Below, piece after piece: positions 22,559-32,939 of a DNA stretch of 64,000 nt. The notes below the pieces were generated by a model that had not been told where the DNA came from, did no database searches, and saw nothing but the letters and a program-made list of their open reading frames with translations. A program made the position numbers and the translations under genes. The stretch comes from Laguncularia racemosa (lineage: Eukaryota > Streptophyta > Magnoliopsida > Myrtales > Combretaceae): contig JBBMOL010000195.1 in NCBI GenBank assembly GCA_037954665.1, forward strand, positions 1,235,088 through 1,299,087. The letters run 5' to 3'. Every line of letters starts with the position of its first letter. Positions within the stretch are counted from its first letter, which is position 1.

Positions 22559-23745
22559 CAAGGTAAGTTACCTTCTCAAACTATCACAAATCCAAAGTAA
22601 AGCGCTAATGCAATTACCTTGAGAAGTGGAACGAAATTGTAGGGATCAAATGAGAGAGGACACCAAACTAATCTTGAGGAAGAGACTGAGAAAGAGACTG
22701 CAACTCCGAGTCAGCAGAACAGCCAGACCAGAGGATCCCTCGTTGAACCACCAAAGGTCATGATAACAGCACCTCCTTTCCCTTCTAGATTAGCGAAATC
22801 CAAGAATGAAGCTGAAGAAAAAGAGATTCTTGAAACTTTTCGCAAAGTTGAGGTAAATATTCCTTTGCTGGATGCAATTAAGCAAGTACCTCATTATGCT
22901 AAATTTCTCAAAGAATTGTGCACTAACAAAAGAAAGCTTAAAGGTAATGAAAAGATTAGTGTAGGTGAGAATGTTTCAGCTATTCTTCAGAAGAAGCTTC
23001 CTCCTAAATGTAAGGATCCAGGTATGTTTACTATTCCTTGCAAAATAGGTAATCTTGGAATCGCTAAAGCTATTTGTGATTTAGGAGCTTCAATTAATGT
23101 TATGCCTTTGTTTGTTTATCAATGTTTGAATGTTGGTCCCTTGAAGGAAACAGGTGTTATTATTCAACTTGCTGATAGGTCTAATGTTTATCCTGAGGGA
23201 GTTCTAGAAGATGTTTTAGTACAAGTTAATGGGTTGGTTTTCCCTGCAGATTTTTATGTGCTTGACATGGAAAATAATGATTCCCGTTATTCATCAATGA
23301 TATTATTAGGGAGACCATTTCTTAAGACATCCAGAACGAAAATTGATGTACATGACGGTAACCTCACTATGGAATTTGATGGTGAAGTGATTAAATTTAA
23401 CATTTATGATGCCATGAAATATCCTAGTGATATCTCTCCTATTTTTGTTGTGGATGTTATTGACCCATTGACACAGGCTACATTTGACTTGATAGATGAT
23501 GATGAGTTGAAAATTGTACTTAATAGGAGTCTTACTATTAATGCATTGAAAACTCTTAAGGAGAAGCTTGTAATATCCTCTGATTTGCAGGACATGATTT
23601 GGGAGTTGGAATCGTTAAAACCTATTAGGTATGGTGTGTCCTACATTAATTTACCCCCTTCTAACACAAGACTTCTTCCCTCTATTGTGCAGGCACCAAA
23701 GCTGGAATTAAAACCCTTACCCGAACATCTAAAGTACATTTTCTT
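22559..23745 (+). pseudogene. gag C-terminal linker and protease (element 1), right part
   Basis: Resumes the frame cut at 12368. Two stops, TAA 22598-22600 and TAG 22640-22642, lie in the linker; both are C-to-T changes compared with element 2. From 22760 the frame is open through the protease: LFPS-type linker, KQVPHYAKFLKELCTNKRKL, then the active site DLGAS (23078-23092) in AICDLGASINVMPL, and the RPFLKTSRTKIDV block. The site that is TAA in element 2 (16558) is open here. The frame is lost near 23745 by a one-base deletion. Confidence 0.9.
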
Positions 23746-24858
23746 GGAGAAAATGAGACTCTTGCTGTGATAGTCTCTAACAAACTAAGTACTTTAGAAG
23801 AAGAAAAGTTGATTCGGGTGTTGAGAGAGTATAAAGAAGCCATTGGATGGTCTATAGCTGATATCAAAGGACTAAGCCCCTCCACATGCATGCACAAGAT
23901 ATTAATGGAAGATAATTGCAAACCTTCAAGGGAAGTTCATCGTCGTTTGAACCCACTTATGATGGAAGTAGTTAAGAAAGAAATCTTGAAACTGCTTTAT
24001 GCAGGTATGATCTATCCAATCTCCGATAGCAAATGGGTAAGTCCAATTCAAGTTGTTCCAAAGAAAACAGGCTTAACTATGATTGAAAACTCTGATGGTG
24101 AGTTAATTCCTACTCGGGTTCAGAATGGATGGAGGGTTTGTGTTGATTATAGGAGGTTAAATGCGTTAACTAGAAAAGATCACTTCCCTCTTCCTTTCTT
24201 GATCAGTTGCTTGAACGTTTGGCTGGCCATTCTCCCTATTGTTGTCTTGATGGTTATTCAGGTTTTCATCAAATACCAGTGGCACCGGAAGATCAAGAGA
24301 AGACTACTTTCACGTGTCCATTCGAAACTTTTGCATATCGAAGGATGCCTTTTGGGCTCTGCAATGCCCCAGCCACATTCCAAAGGTATATGGTTAGTAT
24401 ATTTTCAGATTATGTGGAGAATATCATAGAGGTTTTCATGGATGACTTCACTGTCTATGGTAACTCTTTTGATTCATGTTTGACTAACCTTACAAAAGTG
24501 CTTCAAAGATGTATAGATAAGAATCTTGTGTTAAATTATGGAAAATGTCACTTTATGATTGAATAGAGTCTCATTTTAGGTCATATTGTATCTTCTAAGG
24601 GGCTTGAAGTCGATAAAGCTAAAGTAGAATTGATTAAATCTCTACCTTACCCTGTAAATGTACGGGAAATTCGCTTCTTTTCTTGGGAGTGCAGGATTCT
24701 ATCGACGCTTCATCAAGGATTTTTCCAAGATTACTCAACCCCTATGCAGATTGCTGCAAAAAGAAGTGACATTTGAGTTCGATGAGGCCTGCAAGCACGC
24801 TTTTAACATATTGAGGGATAAGTTAACTTCTGCTCCAATCATCCAACCACCTGACTAG
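23746..24858 (+). pseudogene. pol: Reverse transcriptase domain of pol (element 1)
   Basis: Same domain as 16561-17733. It is carried in three pieces: 23767 to about 24200, 24207-24566 and 24658-24858. A one-base loss near 24200 shifts the frame inside the palm. FMDD is intact at 24435-24446. TAG 24564-24566 (Gln in element 2), a further shift near 24675 (FASFLGSAGFYRRF) and TAG 24856-24858 (Trp in element 2) follow. It cannot yield an active enzyme. Confidence 0.9.
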
Positions 24859-25569
24859 AACCTCCCCTTTGAAATTATGTGCGATGCAAGCAATTATGCA
24901 GTTGGAGTTGTTCTTGGCCAAAGAGTTGGAAGAGCTTTCATGTCATTTATTACGCTTCCAGAACATTGGATAGTGCTCAATGCAACTATTCCACAATGGA
25001 AAAAGAACTCTTGGCTGTTGTTTTGCATTAGAAAAATTCAGATCATATTTACTTGGTACTAAGGTAATCGTTTACTCTGATCATGTAGCTCTTAAATACC
25101 TGCTCGTGAAGAAGGAGGCGAAACCAAGACTTATTCGATGGATACTCTTATTACAAGAGTTTGATATGGAAATACACGATAGGAAAGGCTCTGAAAACTT
25201 AGTTGCCGACCACCTCAGTAGAATACTTATCAGTGACGGGTCAATACCAATACAAGATGATTTTCCAGATGAGTATCTCTTTTCTATTCAAAAGACAACT
25301 CCATGGTATGCTGATATTGTCAACTATTTGGTTACTAAGACACTACTAAGTGATTTTTCTAGGGCTCAAAAAGATAAAATTAAAAGTGATGTTAAGTACT
25401 ATGTATGGGATGATCCGTATTTGTGGAAACATTGTGCTGATCAAATCATTAGAAGGTGTATTTCACAAGACGATATTCCTTCTGTCTTGCAATTCTATCA
25501 CTCATATGCATTTGGTGGACATTTTGGCCCTAAGAGGACAGCTCAAAAGTATTAGGGTGTGGTTTGTTT
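24859..25569 (+). pseudogene. pol: RNase H and integrase zinc region of pol (element 1)
   Basis: RNase H begins at MCDASNYAVGVVLG (24877). A one-base loss near 24940 moves the rest to the frame 24980-25555, which holds KFRSYLLGTKVIVYSDH, the ADHLSR motif missing in element 2, and the integrase N-terminal region. There one position of the zinc site context is altered (YHSYAFGGHF where element 2 has CHSYACGGHF). A one-base loss near 25550 and TAG at 25570-25572 end the stretch before the catalytic core. Confidence 0.87.
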
Positions 25570-25578
25570 TAGCCTACA

Positions 25579-26598
25579 TTGTTTCGTGATTCTTTTATGT
25601 TTTGTAAATCTTGTGAACGATGCCAAAAACTTGGCAACTTAGGGCATAGAGATCAAATGCCACTGACCCCTATTCTTGCTTGTGAAATATTTGATATATG
25701 GGGTATTGACTTTATGGGTCCTTTTCCTCTTTCTTTCGGTAATGCTTACATCCTTCTTGCTGTGGATTATGTCTCAAAATGGGTGGAAGCCAAAGCGACA
25801 AGAACTAATGATGCCAAAGTTGTTGTGGATTTTGTTAAATCTCATATTTTTGCTAGGTTCGGGACACCAAAGGCTCTTATCAGTGATCGTGGCACACACT
25901 TTTGTAATAGAGTAGTGGAAACTTTACTTAAAAAGTACAAGGTCACTCATCGCACTTCCACCGCATACCACCCTCAAACCAATGGATTGGTAGAAGTTTC
26001 AAATCGAGAAATCAAGTCTATTATGGAAAAAACTATCAATCCAAACAAGAAGGATTGGAGCACAAGACTTGAAGATGCATTATGGGCCTACCGGATAGCT
26101 TACAAGACCCCTATAGGTATGTCTCCTTACCATTTGATATTTGGCAAACCGTGTCATCTCCCTGTGGAGTTGGAACATAGGGCGTACTGGGTTGTAAAAC
26201 AATGTAACATGCAAGTGGATGAGGTTGGTGAGCACAAAAAACTTCAATTACAAGAGCTTGAGGAAATTCGAAGAGAAGCTTATGAGAGTACTAAAATCTA
26301 CAAGGAAAAAACAATGGATTTTCATGATCAAATTATTTCCCGAAAGAATTTTGCTGTAGGTCAAAAAGTATTACTTTATCATTCTCGATTGAAGTTGTTT
26401 TCTGGAAAACTACAATCACGGTGGGTTGGTTCTTTTGTTATCACTAACATATTTTCACATGGTGCAGTTGAGATCACAAGTCTTGAAACTGGTAAGAACT
26501 TCAAAGTCAATGGTCATCGCTTGAAACCTTTTTATGAAGGATTTCAAGTATGTAATATTGAAGAAACTAGTTTAACTTACCCCGAGTATTGTGATTAA
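25579..26598 (+). pseudogene. pol: Integrase catalytic core and C-terminus of pol (element 1)
   Basis: A 339-residue uninterrupted frame. CKSCERCQKLGNL is followed by the core with Asp at 25708 (GIDFMGPFP), Asp at 25885 (ISDRGTHF) and Glu at 25993 (TNGLVEVSN), again D-D-35-E. The C-terminal module reads RWVGSFVITNIF, so the Pro of GPF is Ser. The frame stops after PEYCD at 26596-26598. It is the longest intact part of this copy, but it is separated from its polyprotein, so I list it as part of a pseudogene. Confidence 0.92.
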
Positions 26599-26908
26599 TT
26601 ACAGGAACGTCTAGCCAAAGACGTTAAAGAAAGGCGCTTCATGGGAGGCAGCCCATATCAATTTATTTTATTTTAGTTTTCTTTTGATTAACTGCAACAA
26701 GGGTAGATATCATCAGATGACACTCTCTAGTGCTTAAGGGGAGAACTCCAATTACTCTACACTTTATACCAGGGAAGTACCAGTATTCCTTTTCTCTTAT
26801 TCTCTAATGTTCCTTATGTTGTTAATTCCTCTTTAACTGTGCTGAATTAGGAACAGTGCGGACACTGTTCAAACTAAGTGTGGGAGAGAGGATAATAAAA
26901 TATAGGGA

Positions 26909-27571
26909 ATAGAGAATTAACTCATACTTTGAATGTTTTTCCTTAAGCAATTTGCCAAATTTTTCAAAATTATCATGAATTCTGGAGATTGTATTAAATG
27001 TTGTAATAAGCATCTACAAAATATGAAATTGACTTGTTCAAGTGCTTTACTCAGCCACTGCTGTGATTAGAATACTTGGTTAAAATTAAGTAGTGAAATC
27101 TTTAAGAAACAAATTTACCTTGTATTTAGCTTTAGAATTGGAAGTCTAAGAGTAAGTCAAGTCCCTAAGTGAAAATAAACAAGTTTACTTCTAGGGTATA
27201 TTAGCTACTGTATACTCTTTGAAGTTATTTGTGAAACAAATAGAGAATTAACTCATACTTTGAATGTTTGTCCTTAAGCAATTTGCCAAATTTTTCAAAA
27301 TTATCATGAATTCTGGAGATTGTACTAAATGTTGTAATAAGCATCTACAAAATGTGAAATTGACTTGTTCAAGTGCTTTACTCACCCACTGCTGTGATTA
27401 GAATCCTTAGATAAAATTAAGTAGTGAAATCTTTAAGAAACAAATTTACCTTGTATTTAGCTTTAGAATTAGAAGTCTAAGAGTAAGTCGAGTGCCTAAG
27501 TAAAAAATAAACAAGTTTACTTCTAGGGTATATTAGCTACTGTATACTCTTTGAAGTTGTTTGTGAAACAA
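26909..27571 (+). repeat. 331-bp tandem duplication (element 1 only)
   Basis: Two copies, 26909-27239 and 27240-27571, both starting ATAGAGAATTAACTCATACT and ending with GTGAAACAA. They differ at a handful of sites. Element 2 has one copy (about 19830-20170). Confidence 0.85.
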
Positions 27572-27655
27572 TTACTCTAATGATTCAAATAATTGAGTTA
27601 AGAGTATTCAAACTTGAATGTTAGAGCGAGGAAGAGTCCGTAGGATATCTCAAAA

Positions 27656-27682
27656 CCCGGTCACTTGAGTGACGAGCTCGGG
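27656..27682 (+). other. Conserved nested hairpin in the non-coding tract (element 1)
   Basis: Same CCCG...CGGG stem around TCACT-TG-AGTGA as in element 2. The only difference is in the unpaired part (TGACGAGCT for TGATGAGCT). Confidence 0.5.
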
Positions 27683-28165
27683 ATGTTGCCAACTCAATGA
27701 ACTCACTATAACGATAAGGGCGAAAAAGGCGAAAGTTCACGAAAAAGAAGCGGGCAAAAACCCGTCAAAATAGATGCTTGATTAAATCATAAGAACATGA
27801 ATGTAAAAATTCATTGAATGAAACAAGACTTATAATAAAAAGAGAGAATATCTAGAGGAAGAGTTGATACCAATGAAGTTTAATTGGGTGTTTTTCCTTA
27901 TTCGATTAAGTATTTACTTTTGGAATAAAAGTTCGTTTACTAAACATGAGGATTAAAGTTTGTTTTGTTTAGATTAGCTATTAAATTTTGTCCATGGTAA
28001 TTTGATCACAGGAAACCAGTTTGGTTAGAGCAATGGACATTAAAAATTACAAGTCATGAATTATAAATGAATAGATACTTGAAATGATGAAAAGAAATTT
28101 CGTATAATCTATGACGGATTTCTCAATTGATTTGATTCAATTGCTTGAGGACAAGCAAGAGTTTA

Positions 28166-28179
28166 AGTGTAGGGGAATT
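28166..28179 (+). other. Polypurine tract (element 1)
   Basis: AGTGTAGGGGAATT abuts the 3' LTR start at 28180. Confidence 0.82.
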
Positions 28180-29645
28180 TGATAGAGCCATTTTATACTC
28201 AATCTTTATAGTATGAATTGTGTTAATTTATTATTGATTTTATAGAAATCATAAGGAAATGGTACTTAATTTTAGTATGGTGATAAATCAGGTTTAATGG
28301 AGTCAAGAGTGCTAATTCAAATAGTTTAGAGAAGTCATCTACAATTTGGATAAAGACAAGGATTTACACCGCCGGAGAAAAGTACATGGGCATGTAGTTG
28401 AAGTACACGGCCGTGTACTTAGTTTAGAATCAACAGAAATATACACGGTTGAAGTACACGGCCGTGTATCTGTCTTGAAGAATCAACAGAGAGAAGCACG
28501 GTTTATGATCTGGCCGTGGTGGAAGCCATGCTATACACTGAACAAGGATGAGGAATTGTGGATGATCAACAGAGGAAGGCACGGTTCTAAATCTGGCCGT
28601 GTTGGTGGGTGTGCCAGGTGTACGATTATTTACTTCTCGAGATTTACTTGGAAAAGGAAAGATATTCTCGTATCTTGCTAGCTAAAGATCCTCTGCTATT
28701 CCCTTAACAATATAAATAAAACCAACCCTAAAGGAGAAGGGGAGCTTTTTTTTACGAGAAGAAAGAAGGAGAGGCAGAGCAGGGACATCGGCAACAAAGA
28801 CTTTTCGTGTTTTCACTTTTAATTTTCGTTCGGAGGATGAACATGTGTAGCTAAGCAGATTTTCTAGCCAAAGGATCAGTGAAGTTTAATTCTTCACAAA
28901 TTGTGAGATCGAATTGATTTACTTTATTCTATTCCTTGTTTTCGAATATTTATATATCTTCTGAACTTCTTGTTAATGTTATCTTTGTTGATTGATATGA
29001 ATTAGAGCTCTTCTACTCAATTAGCAAGTTAATATATTGTCAACTAGTACATCAAATCCATAATTGTTTGATAGTTCTAATTTCGGTGACACAATAAAGT
29101 GTTTGATTATAAATAGATAGTCAAATCATGTTATGGGATATATGATCTTGTTTAAATAGGTTTTCTTATAATCTATTGGCATAAATTGGTAGTCTCTCTC
29201 GTTTTTAATGCTATTGATGATTAAACCCTAAGAGCTTGTTTGGGGTTGTCTAATCAATAAGAGAAATAATCAAAGAGAAATGTTTTGATTATCAAGGAAG
29301 TAAGGAGGGATAGGTTATTAGAGCTTGTTAATAACCATAACCGATTATCTTGGATAAAGAATAGAAAATATTTGCATCGATGATCAATTCATTAGAATTA
29401 AAACTAAAATTGATTCCTTTGGCTATGGCTTTTTCATTTTTCAAAATTTTATTATCTGATTTCAGCATTATTTTGATTCACAAACAAAACCCCCCATTCT
29501 ACTTTTCTTCTCTATTCTTTTTTTAATAGAAATATTTATTCAACCAATTCCCTACGGATACGAAAACCCACTCACTACTATACGCAAATCATATAATTGT
29601 CTAGGAGTAGTTTTTTATTTTGTGTTAGATTCGACAAACCCCCCA
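28180..29645 (+). repeat. 3' LTR of element 1
   Basis: A 1466-bp partner of 9545-11005, with the palindrome at 28401-28420 and TATA box TATAAATA at 28711-28718. It ends CCCCCCA before AAAGC. It carries more indels than the 5' copy, especially in the last 300 bp. Confidence 0.92.
28401..28420. repeat. 20-bp perfect palindrome in LTR (element 1, 3')
   Basis: AAGTACACGGCCGTGTACTT, fourth copy. Confidence 0.9.
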
Positions 29646-30026
29646 AAAGCCCTTCTCTTTTAGCTCATTTATAATTGCCTAGGAGTGGAAATGATAACTC
29701 TTGAGCTCATGAGTAGTCAAAAAAATGTGTGCTTTGTAAATACGATTTTGGATAGCCAAGATTTTGATGGAACCATAAAGCTCCTCAATTCAGGTTAAAA
29801 GGAGGGGTGATTAAAATAAATATCTTTAGACTTCATGTGGATTTTGGATAACCACAAGTGATGTTTGCATATGTTTATTCATTCATTTCATTTAATATTG
29901 AAAACTTGTTTTATTTTACACACTAAGGTGGTTTTGAGGTGGTATTTTCAAAAAACTCCTATAGTTTTCTTTTTTGCAAGCACTATTTCGGTTTTACCCT
30001 AGTAAAACTAAGGCTTTAGTGTAAAC

Positions 30027-30379
30027 CCTTTGCAAGTATAGCAAATCAAGCAATTTAGTGAGGGTAAGAAGAAATTGATTTTGGTTTTAGTATTATTTCT
30101 ATAAAGATTTTTATTTCTTATGATCACTATCATATTTAAGTAGTTAGACTTGAACATATTATTTGCGAATTCTTATATTTTATGGTTTTGTAGTAGTTTA
30201 TGATGCCTTTGCAATTATAGCAAATTAGGCAAGCGAGTGAGGACGAGAGGAAATTGATAATAGTTTAAGTGTTTTTTATAAAGATTTTAATTTCTTATGA
30301 TCACTGTCATATTTATGTAGTTAGACTTAAACATTATTTGTAAACACTTATTATTTTATGGTTTTAGTAGTTAATGATG
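30027..30379 (+). repeat. 179-bp tandem duplication
   Basis: Units 30027-30205 and 30206-30379, both starting CCTTTGCAA and containing TTTCTTATGATCACT and GTAGTTAGACTT. They diverge by substitutions and a few indels. Confidence 0.8.
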
Positions 30380-30438
30380 AAATATTTTAATAAATAATTA
30401 CTTACTTTGAACTATCTCTCTTATTGGTTGTTTATGGA

Positions 30439-30528
30439 GTAACAACACCGTATGTACCATATTGAAGTCCTGTAGGCTTCTAATTGAAGCTATCATTGAC
30501 TTCAATATGTTACATAGTGGGTTGTTAC
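30439..30528. repeat. 90-bp inverted repeat, possible MITE remnant or cruciform
   Basis: The left arm starts GTAACAACACCGTATGTACC and ends ATATTGAAGTC; the right arm is its imperfect reverse complement (31-bp arms with about five differences). The centre holds a smaller hairpin, GCTTC-TAATT-GAAGC. No clear target duplication is visible. Confidence 0.65.
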
Positions 30529-30554
30529 ACCTATGGTAACCTCAAGGGAGTGAA

Positions 30555-31612
30555 TGATAGGAATACAAAATCCGAAACCCAAACATTTTATTAGGGCAAA
30601 AAATAAAGGAATTCGAATTTTTTGGGGGATGAGGGCCATTTTGAGCAGATCGACCCCGTATTATTTATATATTAACCTCTTTTCTATTTTTCTTGTATTG
30701 TGTTTTTCAACAGGCACAAATTATCATATTATATAGGGCAATGGACAAACTCCCTTTAGGGCTCAGGGTTTTTGGGTTATCCATGGACCGACCCGATGAA
30801 TTGGCGATGAGTTGGGCCGATTTGGGTCCTATAGAGAGGGCCCATTGAAAAACATTTATTTTTATATATTTTTCTTTATAAAAACTATTTTGGTTGTTTT
30901 TTTGGTTTTTTGGGCACTTTTATTCCTTGTATTTTTCATTTAGGGTTAGCCACTTAAAGTGGCAAACTTGTAATTTGGCAATTTTTAACCCTAGGTGTGC
31001 AAGTATAATACTTGTTAAGGGGGGGTTTTTTTGAGGAGTTTTAAATTTTGAGAACAAAAACTTAAATTTTCCCGGTGGGGCTTAGGGTTTTCCAAATTAA
31101 AAATTTTCTCTTTTCAATTTAATCCCCCGAATTTGGGAAATTGTGGCGATTTGCAAACAAGGAGAATTCTGAGAAATTTATGGTTCTATTGTTTTTTTCC
31201 ATTTCTTCAATAGTGCGTCTTAGTAGGTTGATTTAGTGTCTTGGACTTTTTTTAATTTGTATTTGTGTCAATAGCTTGTTATGGATTGATTATGTTGTAT
31301 ATATATCATTTCTTCATTGTGACTTTGAATTGTTTGTTGAAGGAAGAGATTGGAATTACGTTTGCCCCCTTTTGTTTTTCTTGATTTGATTCACGTGGGT
31401 TTTCAATATAATTTTTAAATTATTTGATGAAGTTTTCTTTTTTGGAGTGATATTAGCAATTGGAGCTCTTTGGTTTTCATTCCATTGTTGGGAAATTTCC
31501 CCCCCATTTACCTAGTCAATAAACCCCGGTTTTTTTGAAAAGTGAATTGGGGGTTTTTTCTTAAATTTCTTTTGATTGTGCTTAAAGCTTGGAATTAGGC
31601 CCCCAATCATCT
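30555..31612 (+). repeat. 5' LTR of element B
   Basis: Starts TGATAGGAATACAAAATCCG and has the landmarks GATGAGGGCC, GCAATGGACAAACT, GGTTATCCATGGACCGACC and TTTAGGGTTAGCCACTTA in the same order as 57719-58754. The right edge (CCCCAATCA) is approximate because of indels. Confidence 0.75.
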
Positions 31613-31630
31613 TTTTGTTTTCAGGCCCCC

Positions 31631-32930
31631 CCACGGGGTGAAAAAGAAGGGAATTGGTTTTATTGGATTTGTGGAGTTAATCATAAAATTTGGGTTGGGT
31701 GATTATGTAAATCCATTGTGTTGATTGTAGGGGTTTTGGCTTGCGAATTACCTTGACTTGGAATTTAATTGTGATGGTTGGGAAAGTGGGTTTGGAGGTT
31801 TGGGTGTATCTTTTTTTGAAAATAATTTTCGTGGAAGGAAGGAAAAAATGAAGTGTTTTTAAATTCAACTTTTTTGGGGCGCTTGAAAAAATTCCCTTGT
31901 TCTTGCCTGACTAGTTTTGGTGTGAAGGAGGTTTTTTTAACTTTTTTGTTTTGTTTCCATGTGTAATTTGGGTTTGGAGGAGTACCCAATTTTTTAGATT
32001 ACATGAGTTTTGTTTTGTAAGGAATTATTTATTTTTAAACATATGCAATTAAGTTTTTGGGAGTTAATGATTGCTATTTGAATTTGAATTATTGTTTTCC
32101 CAAAGAGGGAAAGGCCTTTCATTAGTGAAGTGGTTTGAATTCAAAATTAAATTGTGCCCATTTTGTTTGTGTTTTTCGGTTGAACTTTTCCGGGGGGGGG
32201 GGTGAAGTTTTTTTTTGTTATTTAGTGTCGTGGAATTAAGATATATTTTTGTTGTTTCCATTCCCCCTTTTGTGGGTAGAAAAAGGGAGAGTGCCAATTT
32301 GTTGTTGTTGCCGTAGGAGTTTGGTGAAGGAGGGGCACCGTTTTTGAGGGGTGGTGTGGTAGTGGTTTTAAAATTTGGGGAGTGTGGGATTAAAGGGGCT
32401 GACATTAAGTCATTTTTAGGTGTGAACGTGGCAGGAAAAGGGGAAAAGTGAAGTGTAGATTTTTAATTCAAATCAAACATTAAAAGTGTGAAAGTAATTG
32501 AACCCTTTTTAAATTCAATTGAGTTGGGAAATTTTAAATTTCTAACTAAATTAGATGATTTAATTTTTGCTTCAATTAGTTAATTACTTGAGTATATGAA
32601 GTTTTTTATTGCCCCCGTGACTTGTTGCACCGTGGGTGGGCAAGTGTGTGTGGTTATCCAAAAATTTTTTTATTGTGTTGGGTTTAAGTGAAGGGAGTGG
32701 CCCCAAAATTTTTTTTTTTTTTTTTTTTGATTTAAAATTTTTACTTAGATATTTTCATCCCAAAAACATGTCCCTTTGATTGTTGAATGGGTAAATGGAA
32801 AGGGGCCAATTACCAATGGGGGGGGGCCCCGAACCCCAAAAAGGGCGTCAAAATTTCAAATGGGGAAAAATCTAGAGAGCAACCCTTTGGACCCCCTTTC
32901 CCCCAATAGTTGCCCAAAATTGGCAAACAA
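31631..32930 (+). other. Leader of element B
   Basis: T/G-rich untranslated leader comparable to 59959-61238 of element G. Minus-strand open frames here (such as 32405-32064) are shadows of this biased sequence. Confidence 0.45.
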
Positions 32931-32939
32931 GAATTGATA

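Larger units (their letters stand above)
26599..28165 (+). other. Non-coding tract between pol and 3' LTR of element 1
   Basis: Alignable with 19481-20844 of element 2. It has the post-pol hairpin (26641-26656), a 331-bp tandem duplication (26909-27571) absent from element 2, and the nested hairpin (27656-27682). There is no env-like frame. Confidence 0.8.
9545..29645 (+). mobile_element. Element 1: Athila-type Ty3/gypsy retrotransposon, split by element 2
   Basis: LTRs at 9545-11005 and 28180-29645 begin TGATAGAGCC and end CA. The 5-bp target duplication AAAGC is present at 9540-9544 and 29646-29650, so both ends are intact. Without the 10,190 bp of element 2 and its duplicated target, the element is about 9.9 kb, in the Athila size range. 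Order: 5' LTR, tRNA-Asp primer site, gag, [element 2], gag end and protease, RT, RNase H, integrase, a 1.6-kb non-coding tract, polypurine tract, 3' LTR. No env-like frame is visible. The coding region has several stops and frameshifts, so it is dead as an autonomous element. Being the host of element 2, it is the older insertion. Confidence 0.95.
29651..30554. other. Non-element spacer with small repeats
   Basis: DNA right of element 1. Apart from the tandem duplication (30027-30379) and the inverted repeat (30439-30528), I see only AT-rich sequence without a supported open frame. Confidence 0.5.
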
